A stretch of DNA of 64,000 nucleotides from DASPMP01 sp035758925 (GTDB taxonomy: Bacteria; Gemmatimonadota; Gemmatimonadetes; Gemmatimonadales; Gemmatimonadaceae): the NCBI GenBank assembly GCA_035758925.1, contig DASTVV010000132.1, positions 1 to 64,000 on the forward strand, given 5' to 3'. This document shows, one piece after another, positions 39,800 to 47,502 of the stretch. The notes below the pieces were generated by a model, which had not been told where the DNA came from, did not search any database, and worked only from the letters and a program-made list of their open reading frames with translations. The translations under genes and the position numbers were made by a program. Each line of letters starts with the position of its first letter. Position 1 is the first letter of the stretch.

Positions 39800-41227
39800 C
39801 TACACCCGCTTTGCTTTCCACCGGCCTCGCTTGAAGATCATCGCGCTCGCGATCGCCAGGACGGAGAAGGCCAGCGTGATGGCCCAGAACACCCCTTTGG
39901 GACCGGCCCCCAGACGCACCGAGATGAAATATGCGGCCGGCAACTCGAACAGCCAGAAGACAAACAGGTTGAGATACGTGGGTGTCCACGTATCGCCGGC
40001 TCCGTTGAAAGACTGGTTCACCACCATGCCGTACGCGTACAGCGGAAAGCCCAACGCCACGATCCGAAGGCCATCCGTTGCGAACGGAACGACCGCGGGA
40101 TCCTGCGTGAAGAGCGCGACGATGGCGTCAGCCGCCGCCACGAACAGGATCCCGACCGAGCCGAGGAAGCAGAGGTTGTAGAACGACGCCATCCAGACCG
40201 CGCGTTCCGCACGTTCCGGCTTCCTTGCACCGAGGGATTGCCCGACCATCGTGGCGGCCGCGTTGCCAAGGCCCCACGATGGGAAGAGCGCGAAGAGGAT
40301 GATGCGAATCGCGATCGTGTAGCCGGCGAGCGCGGCGCTGCCGAACTGCGACAGGATGCGAATTAAACCGATCCAGCTCGCCGTGCCGATGAAGACCTGC
40401 AGCGTACCGCTGCCGGATAGTCGAAGCAGTCGAGCCATGAGCGCCGGGTCGATCCGCAGATGCTCGTGCCTGACCTGAATGTGCCGGCCGGGCTGGAACA
40501 GTCGCCACGCCGCGAAGGCCGCGCCCGCGCCTCGTCCGATGGTCGTCGCCACCGCCGCGCCGGTCACGCCGAGCCGTGGAAACGGGCCAACCCCAAAGAT
40601 CAGCAGTGGGCCGAGCACGATGTTGATGATGTTTGCCAGCCAGAGCACGCGCATCGCGATCGCCGCGTCTCCAGCGCCGCGGAAAATGGCGTTGATCAGG
40701 AAGAGGATCACGACACTGGCATTGCCGCCCAGCATTACGCGCGTGAAGCTGGCACCGGTCGCGACGACGTCGGGAGAACCGCCCAGCAGACGCAGGAGTG
40801 TCGGCGCGCCGATCGCCCCGGCGACCGCCAGCACGAGCGCGATGACCAGGCCCATGGCGATCGTCTGGACGGCCGCGCGTGCCGCTCCGTCCGGATCGCG
40901 CTCTCCGATGCGCCGCGCCACCGTCGCCGTTGCGCCGATCGACAAACCGACGGCTAGCGTGTAGACGAGCGCCATCATCGACTCGGTGAGGCCGACGGTG
41001 GCGATCGCCGCTTCGCCCAGATGCGACACCCAGAAGATGTCGGCGACCGCGAACACACTCTCGAGGATTACCTCGAGCACCATCGGAATCGCGAGCAGCA
41101 GGATCGCGCGACCGATCGGACCTTCGGTATAGTCGCGCCGCGAACCGTGCAGGGCCTCACGAATCGTTCGCGTGAACGATTCCGCCGTCGGCGTCGGGGT
41201 CGTCGCGTCGGTCGACGGTGTGGTCAT
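39800..41227 (-). CDS. MATE family efflux transporter
   Basis: Protein of 475 residues with 12 predicted membrane helices in two halves. The family start is IGRAILLLAIPMVLEVILESVFAVADIFWVSHLGEAAIATVGL, of which the part ADIFWVSHLGEAAIA is typical. The second half begins LMARLLRLSGSGTLQVFIGT and has GLGNAAATMVGQSLGARKPE, matching the repeated VGQ-LGA motif. NorM/DinF-type members use a sodium or proton gradient to export drugs and other cations; the substrate is not known. The N-terminal 30 residues are Thr/Pro-rich and outside the family. It ends 37 bp before the gamma-glutamyltransferase gene, so the two may form an operon. Confidence 0.94.
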   Translation of the reverse strand: MTTPSTDATTPTPTAESFTRTIREALHGSRRDYTEGPIGRAILLLAIPMVLEVILESVFAVADIFWVSHLGEAAIATVGLTESMMALVYTLAVGLSIGATATVARRIGERDPDGAARAAVQTIAMGLVIALVLAVAGAIGAPTLLRLLGGSPDVVATGASFTRVMLGGNASVVILFLINAIFRGAGDAAIAMRVLWLANIINIVLGPLLIFGVGPFPRLGVTGAAVATTIGRGAGAAFAAWRLFQPGRHIQVRHEHLRIDPALMARLLRLSGSGTLQVFIGTASWIGLIRILSQFGSAALAGYTIAIRIILFALFPSWGLGNAAATMVGQSLGARKPERAERAVWMASFYNLCFLGSVGILFVAAADAIVALFTQDPAVVPFATDGLRIVALGFPLYAYGMVVNQSFNGAGDTWTPTYLNLFVFWLFELPAAYFISVRLGAGPKGVFWAITLAFSVLAIASAMIFKRGRWKAKRV

Positions 41228-41357
41228 AGGGGACCGAAACCTAAAACGGGCCCGCTGCTCAGTCCGCCTGCTGCGAAAGTCTCAGTGGCAGGAATGTCCA
41301 TCTCCGTTGTAGTCTTCGGCTTCGGAGAACGACGTACCTCCAGCGAAGCATTGCAGC

Positions 41358-42122
41358 ATGACAGTTTCGGATTTTTCGACATGTCCACATGGTAAGCGGC
41401 CTGGTCTGACGACCACGGTTTGCCTGTGGTGTCGGCAGGAGGAGCGCACGGCCGCCCGGAGACGCCGCAATCAGGTCGTTGCCAGGGCGAGCATCGGTGT
41501 GCTGGGGACGATAGCGGTTGCGGCGCTCGTCATTGGTGCCGTTTTCGCGCTGACGCAACGAGCCGAGCAGAGAGCGCAGCAGGCCGCCGCGAGCTCACCG
41601 CTGGAGACCGCTCCGGAGCCACAGACGCACCCCGTGGAGATGAGCGCCGGCACCGTCGCGTCGCCGCGCGCGGATACGGCGACAGTTGCGCAGCTCCGCG
41701 TGGACACGCCGAGTGCGGTGGCCCAACCAACAGTGGCCGAACCGGCTCCACAGCCGACTCTGACGCCGGTCGTCGCTGAAGGACGCACCGATCTCGGCGA
41801 CAGCGTGTTCGCCGACCGCGAAGGCGGCGACGTCACGGTGCGCTTCGACAACGGGCTGCTGCGCACACGACAGGACCAGAAGTTCGAGCGGGTCGTTCGC
41901 GCGACGCTGCCGAAGGTATTCGGACCTGCCGTTGCGACGGCGCTGGACAGTATTCCGGAGGGACGACTGTTTCGCGGCCGTACGCTGCTGACTGAACTGC
42001 CCTCCCGAGGCATCGCACTGGCCCTGCCGGCGATCGGCAAGACGATGATGGTGTATCCGGTGACGCGCCCGGGCCGCGAAGGCCCGCTGGTTGTCGCGTA
42101 CCGGGCAACGATCGCGCAGTAA
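41358..42122 (+). CDS. Membrane-anchored protein with N-terminal Cys/His cluster
   Basis: Protein of 254 residues, function unknown. The N-terminus has STCPHGKRPGLTTTVCLWC, with three Cys and one His spaced like a small zinc ribbon. A basic patch (RRRR) and one membrane helix follow (ASIGVLGTIAVAALVIGAVF), so the metal-binding end should be in the cytoplasm. Residues of about 75-150 are a Pro/Thr/Ala-rich linker. The C-terminal 110 residues (GDSVFADREGGDVTVRFDN, RVVRATLPKVFGPAVATALD) form a folded external domain with no recognised family. It stands alone between the MATE gene (divergent) and the PadR operon. Confidence 0.75.
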   Translation: MTVSDFSTCPHGKRPGLTTTVCLWCRQEERTAARRRRNQVVARASIGVLGTIAVAALVIGAVFALTQRAEQRAQQAAASSPLETAPEPQTHPVEMSAGTVASPRADTATVAQLRVDTPSAVAQPTVAEPAPQPTLTPVVAEGRTDLGDSVFADREGGDVTVRFDNGLLRTRQDQKFERVVRATLPKVFGPAVATALDSIPEGRLFRGRTLLTELPSRGIALALPAIGKTMMVYPVTRPGREGPLVVAYRATIAQ

Positions 42123-42184
42123 ACGTCCGCGAATCGTTTCATCGGCGCGTGCACCGCGCGGTGTCTGCGCGCCTTCCCCTTGCG

Positions 42185-42215
42185 CTTCTACAAGTATGGT
42201 ATTCTCTTGTAGAAG
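42185..42215. promoter_or_regulatory. Palindromic operator for the PadR repressor (operon 1)
   Basis: CTTCTACAAG at 42185-42194 and its perfect inverse CTTGTAGAAG at 42206-42215 flank an 11-base centre that contains TATTCT, a possible -10 box. The arms extend outward with one mismatch (GCG and TGC). Placed 52 bases upstream of the PadR start, it fits a site where a PadR dimer blocks its own promoter. Confidence 0.8.
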
Positions 42216-42266
42216 TGCGAGGGGTCGCGACCGTGTCCCCTCGCCCACCCACGACAGGACACCGCG

Positions 42267-42599
42267 ATGTCGAACGATCGACTGGATCTGCCACAGGGAA
42301 CGTTGGACCTGCTGATCCTCAAGTCGCTGTCGCTGGGAGCGCAGCACGGGTGGGCGATCTCTGAACGCCTCCATCAGGTCTCGCGCGCCACACTGCAGAT
42401 CCCGCAGGGGTCCCTCTACCCGGCACTGCATCGTCTGGAGCGCCAGGGGTGGATCAGGGCGGAGTGGGGCGCGTCCGAGAACAATCGCCGCGCCAGGTTC
42501 TACGAGCTCACGCGCACCGGACGAAAGCAACTGGAAACCGAGACCGCGGCGTGGGACAAGCTCACCAGCGCCGTGGCGCTCGTATTGAGGATGGCGTGA
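42267..42599 (+). CDS. PadR-family transcriptional regulator
   Basis: Protein of 110 residues, the usual size for short PadR proteins. The winged helix is LPQGTLDLLILKSLSLGAQH, ISERLHQVSRATLQIPQGSL, YPALHRLERQGWIRAEWG and ENNRRARFYELTRTGRKQLE. The last 20 residues form a dimer helix. Such regulators repress their own operon, here with an ADOP permease that begins one base after its stop codon. The inducer is unknown. Confidence 0.95.
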   Translation: MSNDRLDLPQGTLDLLILKSLSLGAQHGWAISERLHQVSRATLQIPQGSLYPALHRLERQGWIRAEWGASENNRRARFYELTRTGRKQLETETAAWDKLTSAVALVLRMA

Positions 42600-42600
42600 C

Positions 42601-45294
42601 ATGCTATCCGATCTGCGGTTCCGCCTGCGAGCGCTGTTCGATCGCTCGCGCATGGAACGCGAGCTCGACGACGAGCTGCGATTCCACCTCGAGCGGGAGA
42701 CCGAGAAGCACATGCGCGCGGGCCTGCCACACGCGGAGGCAGAGCGCCTTGCCCAAGTGACGTTCGGCGGCATGAGTCGCATCAAGGACGACACGCGGGA
42801 TTCCCGCGGCGTCATTGGAATCGAGGTTTTCCAGCAGGATCTGCGATATGCGTGGCGCGGGCTGCGGTCGCGACCTGGGTTTGCCATCGCTGTTGTCCTG
42901 ACACTTGGCCTTGGCATCGGGGCCAACACGGCGATGTTCGGCATTGTCGACCGGCTGTTGTTCCGGCCTCCGGCACATCTCTCCACGCCGGACCGCGTGC
43001 ATCGCGTCTTTGCGCGCTACGTGTGGGACGGCAAGGAGCGGGCGGAAGGCTCGTTTGCGTATACGCGATTCCTGGACTTTTCCCGCCTCACGCGCTCGTT
43101 CGACCGGATCGCCGCAGCCACGACACGTCGGCTGCCCGTGGGATCGGGCGCGGAAGCCCGCGAGATGAACGTCGCGCCGGTAAGCGCCACGCTGTTCGAT
43201 TTCTTCGATGCGCGGCCGGCGCTCGGGCGATACTTCGCGCCCGACGAGGACCGGACACCGGCAGGCGCTCCCGTCGCCGTACTTGGCTACGGGTTCTGGC
43301 AGTCGCGCTACGGCGGGCGCGCGGACGTGCTGGGTAAGTCGCTTCATGTCGGCGACGCCGTCTACACGATCGTGGGCGTCGCGCCGGAAGGATTCGTCGG
43401 CGTCACCGAAGAAGCAGCGCCGGCCGTGTTTCTGCCGATTACGGCATTCGCGTCCTCGCGCAATCGCACCTACTTCCAGAATTACAGCTGGACCTGGCAC
43501 GACGTCGTCGCGCGGCGCAAACCGGATGCCTCCGTTGCGGAAGCTTCGCGCGACCTCAGCGCGGCGTTCGCCCAAAGTTGGGAGCTGGAGCGCCAGCTGG
43601 AACCGAGTCTACCTTCGGCGGCAAAGGTGAATGCGCGTGCGGAAGCTATGCCTGTGCTTCAGTCGCGGGGCCCCGAGGTTGGGCGCGATGCGAAGGTCGT
43701 CACCTGGGTGATGGGGGTCGCGTTCATCGTGCTGCTCGTCGCCTGCGCAAACGTGGCGAATCTCCTGCTGGCGCGCGCGGTGAGTCGGCGCCGGGAGATC
43801 GCTCTGCGCCTGGCGCTTGGTGTCACGCGGCGCCGCTTGTTGCAGCAGTTGCTCACGGAAAGCCTCCTGCTGGCCGCGCTGGGCGGTATCGCGGGACTGG
43901 CAGCCGCTCAGTGGGGAGGTCAGGCGCTTCGGGCACTCTTTCTCCGAACCGAGGACGCCAGCGCCGTTATGACCGACGGTCGCACGCTGGCGTTCGCCGC
44001 ACTCATCACGCTGGCCGTCGCACTGCTGACAGGACTGGCGCCTGCCATACACGGCATTCGCGGTGACGTTGCCGATTCGCTCAAGTCCGGCCGGCGAGAA
44101 GGCACGTACCGGCGCTCGCGGCTGCGCAGCTCATTGTTGCTGTTCCAGAGCGCGTTTTCGGTCGTGCTCCTGATTGGGGCCGGCCTGTTCGTGCGGAGCC
44201 TCGCGAACGTGCGCGCCTTGCGGCTGGGCTACGACCTCGAGCCCCTGGTCTACGTCGAGGCCAAGCCACGAGGTGTCAACCTGTCGGTCGCGCAGGCAAA
44301 CGCGCTGGCCGAACGGATCATCGAGGTCGCGGAGGCGACACCCGGCATTCGAAGCGCGAGCCTGGCCATATCGGTGCCGTTCTACAGCAGCGAGGGTCGC
44401 GGGGCGCCGTTCGTTCCCGGTCGCGATTCCCTGCACAAGCTGGGTCGGTTCACGTTGCAGGCCGGCTCAGCGAAGTACTTCCAGACACTTGGCACGCGAA
44501 TCATGCGGGGGCGTGGCATCAGCGACGCGGATCACGCGACCTCGGCGCCCGTCATCGTCATCAACGAGGCGATGGCCAACGCCATCTGGCCGGGAGAGGA
44601 TGCCCTCGGCAAGCAGATGCGGATCGGCAGCGACACCAATCCCTACATGACCGTTGTGGGGGTCGTGGAGAACATGCGCGGCCGCCAGCTCACCGGCGAT
44701 GCGGAGTTCTGGTACTACCTCCCGATCAAGCAATACCTCGCCCGCTTCGGTTCGCTCTACCCATACGCGTTCGTTCGTGTGAGCGGCCGCGCGGAGGACT
44801 ACGTCGAAACGCTGCGCCGCCGTCTCCAGCCATTGATGCCGGGCGAGTCCTACGTTTCCGCGGTGCCGATGCGATCACTTGTCTCACCGCGCCAACGCTC
44901 CTGGGAGTTCGGCGCGACGATGTTCGTGGCGTTTGGCGCGCTGGCGCTCGTGCTCGCCGCAATCGGGCTGTATTCCGTGATTGCGTATGCCGTTGCGCAG
45001 CGCACGCATGAGCTGGGAGTTCGTATCGCACTCGGGGCCGGCCTGGCAGACGTGATCCGCATGATCGTCGGCCAGGGAGTGGCATTCGCGGCCGCCGGTG
45101 TCGCGATCGGAAGCGTGATCGCGCTGTGGGCCGGGAAATGGGTGGAGCCGTTGCTGTTCTCGCAGAAGGTTCGCGATCCGCTGATCTACCTGGCGGTGGC
45201 CGTCGCGCTGCTGATCGTCGCGCTGGTCGCGACGCTGCGCCCAGCGCTGCGTGCGACCCGGGTGGACCCTACCGTCGCGCTTCGCGCCGACTGA
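42601..45294 (+). CDS. ADOP-type ABC transporter permease with prefix domain (operon 1)
   Basis: Protein of 897 residues. The N-terminal prefix (about 1-75: RALFDRSRMERELDDELRFH, then AERLAQVTFGG) is the permease prefix of ADOP proteins. Then follow DLRYAWRGLRSRPGFAIAVV, LGLGIGANTAMFGIVDRLLF, a MacB-type outer domain, FIVLLVACANVANLLLARAV, and the second half (SVVLLIGAGLFVRSLANVRA, outer domain, LALVLAAIGLYSVIAYAVAQ, LGVRIALGAGLADVIRMIV). It ends DPTVALRAD. ADOP proteins are duplicated FtsX/MacB permeases whose cargo and ATPase are generally unknown. It starts one base after the PadR stop, so coupling is likely. Confidence 0.94.
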   Translation: MLSDLRFRLRALFDRSRMERELDDELRFHLERETEKHMRAGLPHAEAERLAQVTFGGMSRIKDDTRDSRGVIGIEVFQQDLRYAWRGLRSRPGFAIAVVLTLGLGIGANTAMFGIVDRLLFRPPAHLSTPDRVHRVFARYVWDGKERAEGSFAYTRFLDFSRLTRSFDRIAAATTRRLPVGSGAEAREMNVAPVSATLFDFFDARPALGRYFAPDEDRTPAGAPVAVLGYGFWQSRYGGRADVLGKSLHVGDAVYTIVGVAPEGFVGVTEEAAPAVFLPITAFASSRNRTYFQNYSWTWHDVVARRKPDASVAEASRDLSAAFAQSWELERQLEPSLPSAAKVNARAEAMPVLQSRGPEVGRDAKVVTWVMGVAFIVLLVACANVANLLLARAVSRRREIALRLALGVTRRRLLQQLLTESLLLAALGGIAGLAAAQWGGQALRALFLRTEDASAVMTDGRTLAFAALITLAVALLTGLAPAIHGIRGDVADSLKSGRREGTYRRSRLRSSLLLFQSAFSVVLLIGAGLFVRSLANVRALRLGYDLEPLVYVEAKPRGVNLSVAQANALAERIIEVAEATPGIRSASLAISVPFYSSEGRGAPFVPGRDSLHKLGRFTLQAGSAKYFQTLGTRIMRGRGISDADHATSAPVIVINEAMANAIWPGEDALGKQMRIGSDTNPYMTVVGVVENMRGRQLTGDAEFWYYLPIKQYLARFGSLYPYAFVRVSGRAEDYVETLRRRLQPLMPGESYVSAVPMRSLVSPRQRSWEFGATMFVAFGALALVLAAIGLYSVIAYAVAQRTHELGVRIALGAGLADVIRMIVGQGVAFAAAGVAIGSVIALWAGKWVEPLLFSQKVRDPLIYLAVAVALLIVALVATLRPALRATRVDPTVALRAD

Positions 45295-45310
45295 TCGGGT
45301 GTCAGCTTAC

Positions 45311-45399
45311 GGCTGACAGCTGACGACCGTCAGCCGATAGCTATGGTGCGAAAGAGTTGTTGCGATATAGCCATCGGCTGTCAGCTATCGGCTGTCGGC
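45311..45399. repeat. About 90-bp palindromic intergenic element, copy 1
   Basis: The sequence starts GGCTGACAGCTGAC, continues GTCAGCCGATAGCTATGGTG and, after a 17-base centre, GCGATATAGCCATCGGCTGT, then CAGCTATCGGCTGTC. The two halves are inverse (CAGCCGATAGCTAT with ATAGCCATCGGCTG). The element at 48832-48921 aligns along its whole length. It lies between the ends of two convergent genes, and its hairpin may stop transcription from both sides. Confidence 0.85.
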
Positions 45400-45415
45400 G
45401 ACGAGCCGAACACTT

Positions 45416-46030
45416 CTATCGCTTTACCACCCATGGAGCGGACAGCTCCGTCTTCCCCCAGACGATGCGCAGCGTCCCGCGCAGTTCGGCGTAGCCCGAC
45501 GTCGGCCGCCCGGACTCCGGTACCAGGTACAGTGCGAGCGATTCCTGCACCTCAGGGAGCGTTCGCGCCGTCAGCCGAACACGGCCGATGTCCTTCTGCG
45601 GGTCGCGGTCGGTGCCCCACTGCCCCGTGCCGCGATTGACGATCAGACTCCACCCCGCATTGGTGTACAGGATGAAGAGCGAGTAATCGCCGCGAGGAAT
45701 TGCGAGGTTGCCAAGCGTGAGGTCGACGTCCGTGTGCAGCGTCGTCGCGGCGTTGGCACCGAAGCGCCATACGGTGTCCAGCGGTATCAGACCGCCTTCC
45801 ACCTTGCGCCCACGCGCGTGTGGCTGGCCGTAGCTGATGGCGATCCGCGCGGGTCCCGTGAGCGACGCATCCTCTTCGTACCAGCGGTCGCCGATCGGTC
45901 GCGCATTGATGTGCACTTCGACCGTAGCGAAGCTGCTGGCTGCGACGCGCAGCGGGGCTTGTTGTTCCTGCGCCGCGATCCGGTTGGCTGCGACAGAGAG
46001 CGCAAGCACTACTAACGATTTCCTGAGCAT
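45416..46030 (-). CDS. Exported DUF2911 domain protein
   Basis: Protein of 204 residues with a signal peptide (LVVLALSVAANRIAAQ). The DUF2911 block is clear: ISYGQPHARGRKVEGGLIPL, DTVWRFGANAATTLHTDVDL, LGNLAIPRGDYSLFILYTN, and the C-terminal LRIVWGKTELSAPW. Family members are small beta-rich proteins of the periplasm, common in Bacteroidota, Acidobacteriota and Gemmatimonadota, with no assigned function. It is a single gene, convergent with the ADOP operon across the palindromic element. Confidence 0.9.
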   Translation of the reverse strand: MLRKSLVVLALSVAANRIAAQEQQAPLRVAASSFATVEVHINARPIGDRWYEEDASLTGPARIAISYGQPHARGRKVEGGLIPLDTVWRFGANAATTLHTDVDLTLGNLAIPRGDYSLFILYTNAGWSLIVNRGTGQWGTDRDPQKDIGRVRLTARTLPEVQESLALYLVPESGRPTSGYAELRGTLRIVWGKTELSAPWVVKR

Positions 46031-46147
46031 CGATTCCCGACCTTGCTGGAGCCGCGGAGAATGTTGGGCTCGAGGGGTTTCGCGGCAAGTCGGGCGCGCC
46101 CGACTCCGGCGACTTCAGGTCCAGGCAACCTCGCCAGGCATCGTCGA

Positions 46148-46230
46148 GGGTCACGTGCTGCTTTGATCCGAATTTGACGAATCGAAACGAATAACCTCGC
46201 TGTTCAACCCAGTGCGAGATACCTGGCCCT
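46148..46230. repeat. Partial copy of the inverted-end element (copy C)
   Basis: The left part (46148-46184) reads GGGTCACGTGCTGC then GATCCGAATTTGACGAATCG and matches the left end of copy B base for base at most places. At the right, 46209-46230 (GATACCTGGCCCTGGCGCGAG) resembles the outer GGCCCT end in the inverse sense. The middle is only about 25 bases and has no hairpin, so the copy looks deleted. It lies in a 224-bp gap between two leftward genes. Confidence 0.55.
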
Positions 46231-46254
46231 GGCGCGAGTTCCCCGAGCGGCGGA

Positions 46255-47052
46255 TCACCCGGATGCCGGTTGTCCCCAGAAGCCGGTCACCCACTCGATC
46301 TTTCCCGTTGGCCCGAACACGAACGCATTCGTGCCCTGGCCCATCTGCTTCCCGTCCGCGCCGTTCGCACTCCAGTCGCACAGCACCATGCCCTGACAAT
46401 GCCGCACGGCGCCCGTTCGACGCATCCGGATGCCGGGCATGAAGCGCTGGGCGGCCGCGAGGTGCGGCAGCAGGTCCTGGAGACCATCGAGATTGCTGTA
46501 CCGATCCTGAAAGCGCACCTCGCGCGTGGCGATCGACGAGAGCAATGCCTCCCGTTTGCCCGCATCCGGCTCCGCCCATGCCTCGAACCAGGCGTCGGCG
46601 GCGGTCTCGGCGCGGGCATTCACTTCGTCGGCGACCACATTGGCGAACAGCGAAAGCTGGAATCTCCATCCCTGCACATGCTCGTCGCGCGCCGGCTTGT
46701 CGGCGAGCTCGTGCTTCAGCGACAGGCGGGTACCCGCGCGATCCGGCTCCAGCTCGATGGTCACCCGCGAGGCGCCTGGCGGAATCGGCTTTCCGCTCAC
46801 GAATCCATAGGTGAACACGATTCGCGTTGGTGGCGTTATCTCGAGAATCTCGCCAGCGGATTCCACGTTGCCGGGATGCCTGATGTAGACGCTTCCGCCG
46901 GGCCGGGCATCGATGGTCGATCCGACTCCCCACCATTTGGCGAAGCGCTCCGAGTCCGTGAAGTAGCGAAACACGGTCTCAGGCATCGCATGAATGATGA
47001 CGGTGCGATCGATCTGGAATGGAAGGGACTGCGGCAGTGTCGTGGTGTTCAT
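46255..47052 (-). CDS. SRPBCC (AHSA1-type) and NTF2-like two-domain protein
   Basis: Protein of 265 residues. Residues of about 10-145 are an AHSA1-type domain (IHAMPETVFRYFTDSERFAK, then WWG, PGGSVYIRHPGNVESAGEIL, TRIVFTYGFVSG and GWRFQLSLFANVV). Residues of about 155-262 are an NTF2/SnoaL-like domain (EALLSSIATREVRFQDRYSN, LDGLQDLLPHLAAAQRFMPG, VLCDWSANGADG). Both folds have cavities for small hydrophobic ligands. ArsR-linked SRPBCC proteins are common, but the fusion to a second ligand-binding fold is less usual. It starts 10 bp after the ArsR gene stop and should be controlled by it. Confidence 0.88.
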   Translation of the reverse strand: MNTTTLPQSLPFQIDRTVIIHAMPETVFRYFTDSERFAKWWGVGSTIDARPGGSVYIRHPGNVESAGEILEITPPTRIVFTYGFVSGKPIPPGASRVTIELEPDRAGTRLSLKHELADKPARDEHVQGWRFQLSLFANVVADEVNARAETAADAWFEAWAEPDAGKREALLSSIATREVRFQDRYSNLDGLQDLLPHLAAAQRFMPGIRMRRTGAVRHCQGMVLCDWSANGADGKQMGQGTNAFVFGPTGKIEWVTGFWGQPASG

Positions 47053-47062
47053 GGTCGGCTCC

Positions 47063-47416
47063 TCAGGATCCGCGCTTCCTGGCGGGCTTGCGACGCCGCT
47101 TTGGTCCGCGGCGAGTCTGTTCCAGCTCGGCGGCCAGCTTGAGCCGCCACAGTGCATCGTCCCACATGCGCCGCAGCACCGGGCCCATGGGCCCCAGCGC
47201 GTCACGGCGCGCTCTATAGAAACGAAAGCGGCCCTCGGCTCGCGCTTCGACCAGGCCGGCGTCCTGCAGCGCCTTGAGCTGCAACGAGACCGCTCCGAAG
47301 GTGACGTCGTCGAGAGCCCGGTGAATGGCGCCGGCGGAACGCTCCTCATCCCACACCAGTCGAAGGATCTCTTGGCGCCTGGGAGACGCAATGGCGGCGA
47401 TGGTGGACGATTGCAT
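47063..47416 (-). CDS. ArsR-family transcriptional regulator
   Basis: Protein of 117 residues. The winged helix is MQSSTIAAIASPRRQEILRL, then SAGAIHRALDDVTFGAVSLQ, LKALQDAGLVEARAEGRFRF and YRARRDALGPM. The metal-binding Cys motif ELCVCDL of arsenic sensors is absent, as in the ArsR group paired with SRPBCC genes. The C-terminus is very basic (RRGPKRRRKPARKRGS). A dyad just upstream of the start points to autorepression. Ligand unknown; likely the compound bound by the partner protein. Confidence 0.92.
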   Translation of the reverse strand: MQSSTIAAIASPRRQEILRLVWDEERSAGAIHRALDDVTFGAVSLQLKALQDAGLVEARAEGRFRFYRARRDALGPMGPVLRRMWDDALWRLKLAAELEQTRRGPKRRRKPARKRGS

Positions 47417-47422
47417 GGCTAC

Positions 47423-47442
47423 ATTTTAGATGTAACTAAAAT
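47423..47442. promoter_or_regulatory. ArsR operator dyad
   Basis: ATTTTAG at 47423-47429 and CTAAAAT at 47436-47442 are perfect inverse arms around ATGTAA. The site is 7 bases upstream of the ArsR start codon and is AT-rich in a GC-rich region. It also lies 61 bp upstream of the divergent permease start, so it could affect that gene as well. Confidence 0.75.
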
Positions 47443-47502
47443 ATCTGTCAAGCGTCATCTCGCCGTATCGCCGGATGCGTACCTGGCCGTATACTGGGAG
47501 CC

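Noticed and set aside
46255..47391. One long leftward protein spanning the ArsR and SRPBCC genes
   Set aside because: The part before 47052 is in another frame from the clear ArsR gene and reads as low-complexity Arg/Ser-rich sequence; two separate genes fit better.
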